Shown in pieces: positions 15,052-23,587 of a stretch of DNA of 35,573 nucleotides (the first letter of the stretch is position 1; each line of letters starts with the position of its first letter). This DNA is from Hydrococcus sp. Prado102 (GTDB lineage: Bacteria > Cyanobacteriota > Cyanobacteriia > Cyanobacteriales > Microcystaceae), in the NCBI GenBank assembly GCA_025454425.1, contig JALOOL010000032.1, positions 1 through 35,573 of the forward strand. Direction: 5' to 3'. Position numbers and translations under genes: made by a program. Below the pieces are notes generated by a model that was not told where the DNA came from, did no database searches, and was given only the letters and a program-made list of their open reading frames with translations.

Positions 15052-17763
15052 ATGTCAGTTACAAATCTTGCTGAAACAATAGCTGAAACTAATGTTGAGG
15101 CTCGCTCCTTCAGCTATGTTGAAACCATCTATTACAAGGTGGTACATTGGATACCTGGGCGCTTTCGTATCCAGATCCCTTTGCTAGCTGAGGATGAGGA
15201 GTATGCAGCCCAACTTCAATACGTCCTTGACGATTTAGATTTTGTTACCGAAGTTAATGTTAACCCAGCGGCTCGATCGCTAATTATCAATTACGATAGC
15301 GAATCGACAGCAGTTGCCATAGCTACCGTTGAAGATAAGTTATTTTCTGCTATTCAACGGGCTGTTGATGCTGAGATTCCGACAGGCTGGAGTAGCAGCA
15401 AAGGCGAGAAAAAAGCCGAAAATGAAATCGATTTTATGGAGCGTTTAGGCTTCCCGCTCGCGGGTTTGGTGATGAGCGTAGCGGCGATGGCTGGAGCGCC
15501 CATTCCTCCGCTACTAATTGGGGCAACCATTATTCTTGGCGCGATTCCAGTTTACCAACGTGCATGGGAAGCAATTGAAAAAGAACGCCAGTTGACGATT
15601 GACTTCCTCGATGGTTTGGCACTCACCTTGCACACGGCTCAAGGACACTTCTTTGCTCCCGCGTTTATGTTGGGTTTGGTAGAAGGTGGCGAAGCGATAC
15701 GGGATATGACGGCTCGCGGTAGCGAACGAGCTTCTCTCGATTTGTTGGGTTGCTTAAATAAGACTGCCTTTGTCATCCGCGACGGACAAGTCGTAGAAAT
15801 TCCCACGCCAGATGTAGTACCGGGCGACCATGTTATCGTTTATCCCGGCGACCAAATTCCTGTAGACGGAGCAGTGCTAGAAGGAACGGGAATTATCGAC
15901 CAGTGCAAACTAACGGGAGAATCTGTTCCAGTTACGCGGCGAGAAGGCGAAGAAGTTTTTGCTTCGACCTTATTAGTAGATGGAACGCTAACTATCTTAG
16001 CCGAACGCACTGGCAACAATACCCGTGCTGGCGTAATCGTTAACCTGATGCAAGCCGCTCCAGTACACGATACCCGCGTTGAGAACTACGCCGCACAAGT
16101 AGCTAATCAGTTCGTACTCCCAACCCTGTTAATCGGTGGCGGTGTCGGATTAGTTTCGGGCAACCTCAACCGCGCGATCGCCCTATTAACCCTGGACTTC
16201 GGTACGGGGATTCGGGTTTCGGTTCCTACCACGATCTTATCTGCTCTCACCTATGCCGCTCGTAATGGCGTACTCATCCGTAGCGGTCGTGCGATCGAGA
16301 TTCTCGCCACCATCGACACCATTGTCTGCGACAAGACCGGAACGCTAACCATCGGTCATGCTGGTGTCAACGACATCGATGTCATGGACGACCGCTTTAC
16401 CAAGAATGAAGTACTCTGTTATGCAGCAACAGCAGAACAAGGATTAACTCACCCAATTGCAGAAGCGATCGTTCACGAATCCAAAGACCGACAAATCGCC
16501 CTCAAAGAAACCGAAGACTGGGAGTACAAAGTCGGACTCGGTGCGGTTGCCAAGATTGATGGAATGCAGATTATGGTCGGCAGCCCTCGCTTTATGAAGC
16601 AGGAAAACATCGATCTCGAAGAATACGATATCCGCTATCCCGATGCTAAATCAGGCGGACAATCCCTAGTTTATGTTGCAGGCGACGGCAAGCTTTTGGG
16701 AGTCATCCGTTACAGCGACCCACCGCGCCCAGAAAGCAAAGAAGTCATCGCACAACTGAAGCGTATGGGCATCTCGCTATATATGCTAACCGGAGACGTA
16801 ACGCGGGTAGCCGAATCCATTGCTCGCAATTTGGGCATGGATCCCAACAATGTTGTCTCGGAAGCCTTCCCCGAAAAGAAAGTAGAAGTTGTCAGAGGAC
16901 TACACGACAGCGGCAAGACCGTGGCTTTCTGCGGAGACGGCATCAACGACTCAGCGGCTCTCGCTTACGCCGATGTCTCGGTTTCGTTTGCTGGTGCGAC
17001 GGATATCGCGCGGGAAACTGCCGACGTAGTACTGATGGAAGACGACCTGCGAGGGTTGGTTATGGCTATTAAGGTCGCGAAACAGGCAATGGAAGTTATC
17101 TGGCAAAATACGGTAATTGTAGCCGCTCCCAACCTCGGTGCGTTGGTTGCAGGTATCTTCTGGGCACTCGATCCGCTCTTAGCAGTCGTGATCAACAACG
17201 GTTCTGCGATCCTCGCCGAACTCAACGGTCTGCGTCCGCTCATGGGGCCTGGCGGCGTAACTCCACTGGAGCATCGACTCGAAGCCGATGTCCTAGCAGA
17301 AAAAGAGCAATATCTCAAAGAACAAGCTCACAAGCCCGAACTCGCCGAGCGCCAAGTGGTTAAACCAGAAATTATCACCGAAGTCGCGATTGTTTCGCCT
17401 GAGTTAAAGACTGAGGTACAAAACACCGTAATAACTGCTAACGGCAACGAAGATCGAGAAACCGAGACAAACGGCTCCTATTCTAACGGCAACGAACAGG
17501 CATTGGAATCGAGCGAGCAACTATTGGCTACAGATATTGCTTCGGGAAATCCTCTTACCCAATTAAAGCCGAGTATTTTAGCGAATCGTTTGGGAGTAAC
17601 GACACAAGCACTGATGCGCCTCTGCTCTCAAGATGATTTCACCGAATGGTGTCGCGAGAACGATCCAGAAGGTCTGGCTTGGGCTTACGATCCAACCGAA
17701 AAGACATTCTGGGCAGTAGAATCGGCTAGCCAAGCCAAAGTCGTTGCAGCTAATCTGCACTAA
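15052..17763 (+). CDS. P-type ATPase with HMA_2 domain and C-terminal HTH-like tail
   Basis: A 903-residue P1B-like cation ATPase, the most complete of the three. The HMA_2 domain (about 25-105, YKVVHWIPGRFRIQIPLL) has no Cys pair. LTGES, DKTGTLT (Asp427), THP, GLG, MLTGD and GDGINDSAAL (from 628) are all present, so ATP-driven transport is expected. The helix before DKTGT reads RVSVPTTILSALTYAARNGV, without CPC. After the last membrane helices a long acidic, disordered linker (about 735-834) leads to a tail at 835-903 (LANRLGVTTQALMRL, DPEGLAWAYD) resembling a helix-turn-helix. AGGAG precedes the start. Two UspA genes follow, apparently after a terminator-like hairpin. Substrate is not determinable; Ca2+ or another divalent ion is a reasonable guess from the exchangers nearby. 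Confidence 0.93.
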   Translation: MSVTNLAETIAETNVEARSFSYVETIYYKVVHWIPGRFRIQIPLLAEDEEYAAQLQYVLDDLDFVTEVNVNPAARSLIINYDSESTAVAIATVEDKLFSAIQRAVDAEIPTGWSSSKGEKKAENEIDFMERLGFPLAGLVMSVAAMAGAPIPPLLIGATIILGAIPVYQRAWEAIEKERQLTIDFLDGLALTLHTAQGHFFAPAFMLGLVEGGEAIRDMTARGSERASLDLLGCLNKTAFVIRDGQVVEIPTPDVVPGDHVIVYPGDQIPVDGAVLEGTGIIDQCKLTGESVPVTRREGEEVFASTLLVDGTLTILAERTGNNTRAGVIVNLMQAAPVHDTRVENYAAQVANQFVLPTLLIGGGVGLVSGNLNRAIALLTLDFGTGIRVSVPTTILSALTYAARNGVLIRSGRAIEILATIDTIVCDKTGTLTIGHAGVNDIDVMDDRFTKNEVLCYAATAEQGLTHPIAEAIVHESKDRQIALKETEDWEYKVGLGAVAKIDGMQIMVGSPRFMKQENIDLEEYDIRYPDAKSGGQSLVYVAGDGKLLGVIRYSDPPRPESKEVIAQLKRMGISLYMLTGDVTRVAESIARNLGMDPNNVVSEAFPEKKVEVVRGLHDSGKTVAFCGDGINDSAALAYADVSVSFAGATDIARETADVVLMEDDLRGLVMAIKVAKQAMEVIWQNTVIVAAPNLGALVAGIFWALDPLLAVVINNGSAILAELNGLRPLMGPGGVTPLEHRLEADVLAEKEQYLKEQAHKPELAERQVVKPEIITEVAIVSPELKTEVQNTVITANGNEDRETETNGSYSNGNEQALESSEQLLATDIASGNPLTQLKPSILANRLGVTTQALMRLCSQDDFTEWCRENDPEGLAWAYDPTEKTFWAVESASQAKVVAANLH

Positions 17764-17771
17764 ATAGATCG

Positions 17772-17797
17772 GGGGCATTTTCAAATGCCCCTTGTTA
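17772..17797 (+). terminator. Terminator-like hairpin after the third ATPase
   Basis: GGGGCATTT (17772-17780) pairs with AAATGCCCC (17783-17791), followed by the weak T tract TTGTT. It could attenuate rather than stop read-through into the UspA genes. Confidence 0.5.
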
Positions 17798-17858
17798 CTG
17801 GCGGCAACCTACTATCGAATCAGAACTTCACTCAACCCTTAAAAAATCCTGGGGAATT

Positions 17859-18353
17859 ATGTTTCAGAGAATTTTGGTAGCTTTGGATAGCTCGGAATTA
17901 GGGAAATACGTTTTTGAAGAAGCGCTATCGCTTGCCAAAGTAACTCGCGCCAATCTGATGTTGCTGCATGTCTTGTCGGATGCAGAAATAGGGAATTGGG
18001 AGCTTAAGAACCTAAACGAGCATATCGATCGCTGGGAACTGTATCGACAACAGGGACTAGAACTATTGAAATCGAGGGCTGCTTGCGCCTCCCAAGCGGG
18101 CGTAAACGCTGAAGTTACTCAAATCCCAGGAGCCGCACCCGCTGAGATCTGCGCTTTAGCTAAGTCCTGGGGTGCCGATCTGATTGTGGTGGGGCATCGA
18201 GGGCTGTCTGGACTCCAAGATCTGTTCGTAGGAAGCGTCAGCAACTATGTGATGCACTACGCGCCTTGCTCGGTTTGGACTGTACAGGAGCGAGTAGCAG
18301 CCGCTGTGACTAGCAAAAACCACTTTGTGTCAAACACCTCTACTCTTTCATGA
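17859..18353 (+). CDS. Universal stress protein, UspA family
   Basis: A 164-residue cytoplasmic UspA-fold protein. It starts MFQRILVALDSSELGKYVFEEA, and the ATP-binding pattern G-x2-G-x9-G-S is present (GHRGLSGLQDLFVGS). Length is normal for a single Usp domain. Its stop overlaps the upstream extension of the next usp gene, and the two form an operon; both follow the third ATPase. UspA proteins bind ATP or AMP and act in stress signalling, and several accompany ion transporters, so sensing energy or ion state for the ATPase or exchanger is plausible but inferred. Confidence 0.9.
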   Translation: MFQRILVALDSSELGKYVFEEALSLAKVTRANLMLLHVLSDAEIGNWELKNLNEHIDRWELYRQQGLELLKSRAACASQAGVNAEVTQIPGAAPAEICALAKSWGADLIVVGHRGLSGLQDLFVGSVSNYVMHYAPCSVWTVQERVAAAVTSKNHFVSNTSTLS

Positions 18354-18367
18354 TTAAGGAGATTGCC

Positions 18368-18868
18368 ATGAGTCAAAAAATTTTAGTTGCCATCGATGGC
18401 GACAATAAAATTAATCGGCATGTTTTTCAAGAGGCACTCGAACTGGCAAAAGTTACTGGGGCAAGCTTAAAATTATTGCACGTTCTTTCTGTAGACGAGA
18501 AGGACAATCCCAACATTTTGACCTTAATTAATACTCCAGAAAACAAAAAGCAGTGGGAAGAGGTTGAGAAAGTCGGTCGGGAATTACTTCAATCTTTAGC
18601 CGAGTTGGCAATAGACGCGGGCGTGCCTACTGAATATTACCAAGGCTTGGGCAGACCGGGATACATCATCTGCGATACGGCTAAAACCTGGGGAGCGGAA
18701 CTCATCGTCGTAGGGCGGCGAGGATTTTCTGGGCTGAGCGAACTACTTTTGGGCAGTGTCAGCAATTACGTCGCTCATTATGCTCCTTGCTCGGTTTTAC
18801 TCGTTCGGGGTTCGGCTTTATCCCATAAGAATGATGTTCGAGAAAGTCGAGTAGCTACTCCAGTTTGA
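18368..18868 (+). CDS. Universal stress protein, UspA family (second copy)
   Basis: A 166-residue UspA-fold paralogue of its neighbour. The start is set at the ATG at 18368 because AAGGAG lies at 18356-18361; an earlier ATG at 18350 overlaps the preceding stop but has no ribosome site and adds only six residues. The core reads MSQKILVAIDGDNKINRHVF and the nucleotide loop GRRGFSGLSELLLGS. It is 14 bases after the first usp and certainly co-transcribed. The CAX gene at 19182 follows after 313 bases. Confidence 0.9.
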   Translation: MSQKILVAIDGDNKINRHVFQEALELAKVTGASLKLLHVLSVDEKDNPNILTLINTPENKKQWEEVEKVGRELLQSLAELAIDAGVPTEYYQGLGRPGYIICDTAKTWGAELIVVGRRGFSGLSELLLGSVSNYVAHYAPCSVLLVRGSALSHKNDVRESRVATPV

Positions 18869-19181
18869 TATCTCTGCACTTGATTTAGGGATTGTCAGTC
18901 GAGCGGTTGGCGATCGCGCTTCGAGATGATGCAATCGCCAATCAAAAAAAATCAAACGCGCTAATAACAAGATCTTAACAGTTTAGTAACGAGTTGTAAA
19001 GAGGTAGTTGACAAATTGCACTAAATTTTAATTTGTCACTAATGTGAGGATTAGTAACTTTTTGCAATCTCGTTCTACAAAGATAAGCTCTTCAGTAGCC
19101 TTCAGCAACTAACGCGATCGACAACGATCTGTAAGTTCTTTACATTCTATAGAAAAGCAATAAAGTTTTGGAGCTATTATC
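18869..19181. other. Intergenic, 313 bases, promoter region of the CAX gene
   Basis: No gene. Contains a HIP1 site and the inverted repeat at 19010-19037; otherwise nothing recognisable. Confidence 0.5.
19010..19037 (+). promoter_or_regulatory. Inverted repeat overlapping a TTGACA box
   Basis: GACAAATT (19010-19017) and AATTTGTC (19030-19037) form a perfect dyad with a 12-base spacer. TTGACA at 19008-19013 matches a -35 box; a -10 box is not clear. A site for regulating the exchanger is possible. Confidence 0.3.
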
Positions 19182-20354
19182 ATGTCAGTTTCACAGTCTG
19201 ACAGAACCTCATCGCGTCCTGCGAAAAAACATCCACCCAGGTTTATGTCCCGTAAGGATGCGTTTCTCTTACGGATGCTGGTTTTTGTGCCTATCTGCCT
19301 GGTTTTGAGTTGGCTAGATGTCAATCCAGTCATTGTTTTTGCTTCGGCAGGCTTGGCGATTATTCCCCTAGCTGCCTGGATTGCCAACTTTACCGAAGCA
19401 ATCTCTGCTCGGATCGGAGCTACTTTGGGCGGCTTGCTCAATGCGACTTTCGGTAATGCCACGGAGATGATTGTCTCGGCAGTTGCCCTTCAAGCCGGAC
19501 TTATCGAAGTAGTGAAAGCTAGTTTGATGGGTTCTATTATCGCGAACTTACTTTTGGGACTGGGGCTAGCTTTGTTTCTGGGGGGATTGCGTACCCGCCA
19601 ACCAGACTCTCATACGAATACGGAAAATCTCAGTGCTGTCGCGCGGGTGAATTCCTCGCTGCTCAACCTGGTGGTTGTTTTCCTGCTCGCTCCCACAGCC
19701 ATTGAAGTAACTTCTATTAGCCTGCATCTCCATACAACTAATGAGTTTTCTTACATCGCATCCGCTTTGTTGTTGATTGGTTATATCTTGATGCTGTTAT
19801 TCTCAATGAAGACTCACAAGCATCTTTATGGTATGGAAGAAGATGCCGAGCCAGAGAGCTACGGCAGCGAAGCCAGAGGACTCTACAAGCTAAAGCTTCA
19901 TATCGGGCTACTTTTGGGAACGACGCTCGTGCTACTATTTGTCTCTGAAGTATTGGTAAGTAGTTTAGAAGAAGCGATCGCGACTACTGGCTTGACAGAA
20001 CTATTCACTGGCGTAATTCTCATCCCCGTGTTTGGTGCTGCCGTGGAAATTATTACCTGTGGAATTTGTGGCGCTAAAAATAAGGTCAATTTGGCTTCTG
20101 CCGTGGCGATTGGCTCTAGCCTCCAGATTGCTATGTTTGTTACGCCAATCTTGGTTTTTGTCGGCCTGTTCATAGGGAAACCGATGAACTTGGATTTCGA
20201 TAATTTTACGACGCTAGGACTGGGAATTACAATCTTGATGGTCAACTCTGTCTCATCCGACAGCCGCTCCAATTGGCTAGAGGGCATCTTGCTGTTGATG
20301 ACTTATGCGATGCTAGCAACAGCTTTCTTATTACATCCTGCTTTAGCTGGATAG
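19182..20354 (+). CDS. Calcium/proton exchanger (CAX, CaCA superfamily), second copy
   Basis: A 390-residue antiporter closely related to the one at 699 and extended by about 20 residues at the N-terminus (polar, cytoplasmic). Both ion-binding repeats are intact: LNATFGNATEMIVSAVAL and FGAAVEIITCG, each with its acidic residue. An acidic loop (MEEDAEPESYGSEARG) divides the two halves. The ATG follows GGAG. It lies downstream of the usp pair and upstream of the divergent third exchanger, in the same direction. Ca2+/H+ exchange is the family's usual activity; Mn2+ is also possible. Confidence 0.92.
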   Translation: MSVSQSDRTSSRPAKKHPPRFMSRKDAFLLRMLVFVPICLVLSWLDVNPVIVFASAGLAIIPLAAWIANFTEAISARIGATLGGLLNATFGNATEMIVSAVALQAGLIEVVKASLMGSIIANLLLGLGLALFLGGLRTRQPDSHTNTENLSAVARVNSSLLNLVVVFLLAPTAIEVTSISLHLHTTNEFSYIASALLLIGYILMLLFSMKTHKHLYGMEEDAEPESYGSEARGLYKLKLHIGLLLGTTLVLLFVSEVLVSSLEEAIATTGLTELFTGVILIPVFGAAVEIITCGICGAKNKVNLASAVAIGSSLQIAMFVTPILVFVGLFIGKPMNLDFDNFTTLGLGITILMVNSVSSDSRSNWLEGILLLMTYAMLATAFLLHPALAG

Positions 20355-20537
20355 TCTAAAGGATACCGATGCTTGTTCTGACGTTGCAAGCGCAGCTTCT
20401 ACGATCGCATTATTTACGACGCATGATGTCTATAAGAGGCAGCTTTTTGCAGAGAGCATCGTAAAACTTGTGTCCAAATATCCACTCCAGATACTTTCGT
20501 TCGTGAAGTTACAGCAATTGCTACTTATGGGAAGGTC

Positions 20538-21761
20538 ATGCAAATAAAGCTAAAGCAAACATTATTCAGACCTAGCATTCACTGGCTAGCGATTTTTATC
20601 CCAATCAGTTTTGCTATAGCATACATACCAGGATTAAGAAACGAAATCCTTTTGTTTTTTATTTCTTGTTTGGGTACGATCGCTGTCGCTTATTGGTTGG
20701 GTGAGGCTACAGAGCAATTGGCAGATAGGGTCGGTTCGATTTGGGGCGGCATGATGAATGCTGCTTTTAGTAATTTGCCAGAATTAATTTTTGGTTTGAT
20801 TGCCGTTTCTAAAGGATTAGGCCCGCTAGCTAAAGCGGCTTGGACGGGCGCTATTCTCAGCAATATGTTGGTAGTTGTCGGCACGGCAATTTTAGTTGGG
20901 GGCTATCGCTACGGCACTGTAACATTCCCTTTAGATCGTGCCAAAGATGCAGCCGCTGGATTAACCATAGCTTGCGCCGCTATCCTCATGCCGTCAATCT
21001 ATGCCCACGCCGTGGATTTTTCGAGCGAATCCATCACCGCTAACGATGTCGTCAAAGAAGTTTCTGTTTGGTTGTGCGTATTTTTGCTCATGGCATATGG
21101 AGGTAGCTTAGTCTACGCTATAGCTCAATCTAGAAATTCCGAACCTGCCTTGCAGGCAACGAAACTCTCTGAAGCTTTTGGGCAACAAACGGAGAACGAA
21201 CGTTCTTGGAATCGCTCGCTTGCCCAATCCACAGCAGAAGTGGCGCTTATGGAAAGAACGCTCCTAGAGTCTGCCGAACCGGAGAAAACCGAACATCCTT
21301 GGAGCGTTTCCCAATCAGTCTGGGTACTTGCTGGAGCAAGTGTTTTAATCGCTTTTTTGTCTAATTTTATCGCCGACTGCGTTGATTCTATCACTGCTGG
21401 GCTTGGATGGACTGAGATTTTTGTTGGTGCGATCGTGATTGGCGTTATTGGCAATGTGGGGGCGCTGATGAGTGCTGTTCTGGTTGCTTTTAGAAATAAG
21501 ATGGATCTTAGCTTTGAGATTGGCATGAATGCAGCTTCTCAAGTGGCATTGTTAGTCATTCCCGTTTTGATTATCTCTTCGACTTTGGTGGGTCAACCTG
21601 TTGATTTTCTTTTTAGTCCTCCTCAAATTGCCGCTTTGCTTGGTAGTGTCTTGATTATGACTCAGATTTCGCAAGATGGGCGGTGTAACTGGTTGAATGG
21701 ACTGCAAATGCTTATTTTCTTTGGGGTTGTGAGTGTCTTATTTTTTTACGATCCCACTTGA
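20538..21761 (+). CDS. Divergent CAX-family exchanger missing one ion-site Glu
   Basis: A 407-residue membrane protein with the CAX two-repeat layout but strongly diverged. Repeat 1 keeps N79 and E82 in NAAFSNLPELIFGLIAV. Repeat 2 reads IGNVGALMSAVLVAF (from 304), where the canonical Glu of GGAVEYITA is Ala309; the following RNKMDL segment still aligns with the exchanger at 699. Loss of one of two essential acidic residues suggests changed ion selectivity, stoichiometry or a non-transport role. The central loop (about 190-260) is longer and polar. GGGAAGG precedes the ATG. The gap to the preceding CAX gene is 183 bases, so the two may be co-expressed. Confidence 0.85.
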   Translation: MQIKLKQTLFRPSIHWLAIFIPISFAIAYIPGLRNEILLFFISCLGTIAVAYWLGEATEQLADRVGSIWGGMMNAAFSNLPELIFGLIAVSKGLGPLAKAAWTGAILSNMLVVVGTAILVGGYRYGTVTFPLDRAKDAAAGLTIACAAILMPSIYAHAVDFSSESITANDVVKEVSVWLCVFLLMAYGGSLVYAIAQSRNSEPALQATKLSEAFGQQTENERSWNRSLAQSTAEVALMERTLLESAEPEKTEHPWSVSQSVWVLAGASVLIAFLSNFIADCVDSITAGLGWTEIFVGAIVIGVIGNVGALMSAVLVAFRNKMDLSFEIGMNAASQVALLVIPVLIISSTLVGQPVDFLFSPPQIAALLGSVLIMTQISQDGRCNWLNGLQMLIFFGVVSVLFFYDPT

Positions 21762-21850
21762 CTATTTTCGTTATGGGTGGCGGCAGTAGTTTAAAGGTTA
21801 TTTGTTAGTAGGAAAAATATCAAAGCAGGCGATCGCACCCTGTTCCTTTT

Positions 21851-22537
21851 TTAATAATTAAGTTGAGCAATGGGCTTCCAGGCGAGTATATCTTCCAATA
21901 AAGACTCATAGCCTTGGGGATTGGGGTGCAGTCCATCGGAACTCAGACGCGATCGCATCCAATCATCCCCTTTCTCCATCCAGCGATCGAAAATATCTAA
22001 ATAGGGAATTTCTAAAGATTTACAAGCTTGTTTGGTAAATTCTTTGTAGCGATATTGATCTTTATGATTGAAATACAAACAATCTAAAAAAGGCATTTTT
22101 TCCTCATTTACAGGAACCATACCCACAAAAAGAACCGGACATAGTTGTCGCGATCGCACTAACAGATTCGTTATTTGTTCTTTATATAAGGCAAATTCTG
22201 TAAACGAACGACCGTCAAGACGACCCAAACGCGCTGAATCGTTTACGCCAACCGAGAGGATAATCAAATCGGGAACTTTATTTCGCAATTCTCCCCGATG
22301 GCGAAATTCTTGTTCGAGTCGTTCGGATACTTGAGCGACGCGATCGCCCCTAATCCCTAAATTATATAAAATGTGACCCGATTCTTCTGCCATCCATTGT
22401 CTTCGGAGTCTTTCTATCCAACCTCCGCCTACAGGATCGCCAAATCCATAGACTAAGCTATCGCCAAGGGCAATAATTTTCAAAGAAGTTTGTACTCTTT
22501 GGGTGGTAGTGAAAGTGGGAGCAGAAATCGTTTGCAT
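21851..22537 (-). CDS. SGNH/GDSL-family hydrolase
   Basis: A 228-residue lipase or esterase of the SGNH fold. Block I is LGDSLVYGFG with catalytic Ser27, block II is GIRGDRVAQVSERL, block III is SVGVND, and block V is SSDGLHPNPQGY with the catalytic Asp and His. No signal peptide is visible, so it is probably cytoplasmic. Family members hydrolyse esters or thioesters of varied substrates; the substrate here is unknown. It is downstream of, and co-directional with, the PhyH-type gene (147-base gap). Confidence 0.88.
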   Translation of the reverse strand: MQTISAPTFTTTQRVQTSLKIIALGDSLVYGFGDPVGGGWIERLRRQWMAEESGHILYNLGIRGDRVAQVSERLEQEFRHRGELRNKVPDLIILSVGVNDSARLGRLDGRSFTEFALYKEQITNLLVRSRQLCPVLFVGMVPVNEEKMPFLDCLYFNHKDQYRYKEFTKQACKSLEIPYLDIFDRWMEKGDDWMRSRLSSDGLHPNPQGYESLLEDILAWKPIAQLNY

Positions 22538-22684
22538 AATAAAGACAACTTCAGCAATTGTCTGAGAACTTTACATTTCTACATATATATTTATACCTAT
22601 CATATCCCAAGAATTGCAGCAACAACAAGCCCTCTCCTCAAGCGGCGAGTAGATTTTGTCGCTGCTTGCAAGAATAACAATATA

Positions 22685-23410
22685 TTATTTATAATAGAAG
22701 ATTAGATGATTGGGTAATAAGCCAGAAAAATATTCTAAATGGATCGTTCTGCGATCGCTTGGTTTGGTAGCTTTTCGAGAAGAGTGTAATAGAAGCGGAC
22801 TCATGAACGTGACATCGCCTGCATTAACCCGACAAGCGATCGAAACTAGATTATTTTTGATTGGCTCGATTTGACTTTGAGTTAATATTCCTAATTGATG
22901 GGAGCCAGGAATTACTCGAAGCGCTCCATTTTCTTCAGTAGCTGCATCTAAATGAACGCGCACCGTTAGAATATTCTTCATTACTTCTAATGGCGGTTGA
23001 ACGTGGACAACGCCTTGTTTTATCGACCACGCAGTAAAACCTGTAAATTCGATCCTTTCTCGAACGGCAATTGTCTTATCTTGATGCCACGGAACGCCCC
23101 AATTCGCTTGTTTGGTTTTATTAAAATAGAGCATTCTTACTAGTTGAAAATTTTGGCTTTCAAAATAAGTCGATAAAAACTTGTTAATGCAAGAAGAATT
23201 AACTATTTCATCAAGGCTTTTGAGCTTATTGGATAAATTTCTCGTACCATGAGTTGATGATAAAGGTAAATTTTGGGCGATTTCATCCTTCAATCGTTCT
23301 ATTTCTTGGGAACCAATAAGCTGACGCGCGATCGCATAGCCATTCTCTTTAAGTTCTTTTTTTTTATTGTCTCCTTTAATAATTAAACAATTTTTGGATA
23401 CCACCGTCAT
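22685..23410 (-). CDS. Phytanoyl-CoA dioxygenase (PhyH) family protein
   Basis: A 241-residue Fe(II)/2-oxoglutarate-dependent oxygenase. The iron ligands are H109 and D111 (WHQD) and H209 (LLLHSSRK), and R220/R221 can bind 2-oxoglutarate. VHLDAATEENGALRVIPGSH is the family's core signature. Members hydroxylate lipids, amino acids or small metabolites; the substrate here is not known. It diverges from aas across about 180 bases, which could hint at lipid metabolism, but this is weak evidence. No clear ribosome site before the ATG. Confidence 0.85.
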   Translation of the reverse strand: MTVVSKNCLIIKGDNKKKELKENGYAIARQLIGSQEIERLKDEIAQNLPLSSTHGTRNLSNKLKSLDEIVNSSCINKFLSTYFESQNFQLVRMLYFNKTKQANWGVPWHQDKTIAVRERIEFTGFTAWSIKQGVVHVQPPLEVMKNILTVRVHLDAATEENGALRVIPGSHQLGILTQSQIEPIKNNLVSIACRVNAGDVTFMSPLLLHSSRKATKPSDRRTIHLEYFSGLLPNHLIFYYK

Positions 23411-23587
23411 AAATATTGACTCGAATGCTAATTTAATTAATCTTAGACAAGATTAAACTCAGATCTCCTTTAGCAATAGACAGAAAGAAATCTGTCCGTC
23501 CTTAACAAGAAAAATCTTTATACGGAGCTAGGATAACATTATGGTATTAAACTATTGCTAATACCAAATCTTTTTAAAAATAAACAT

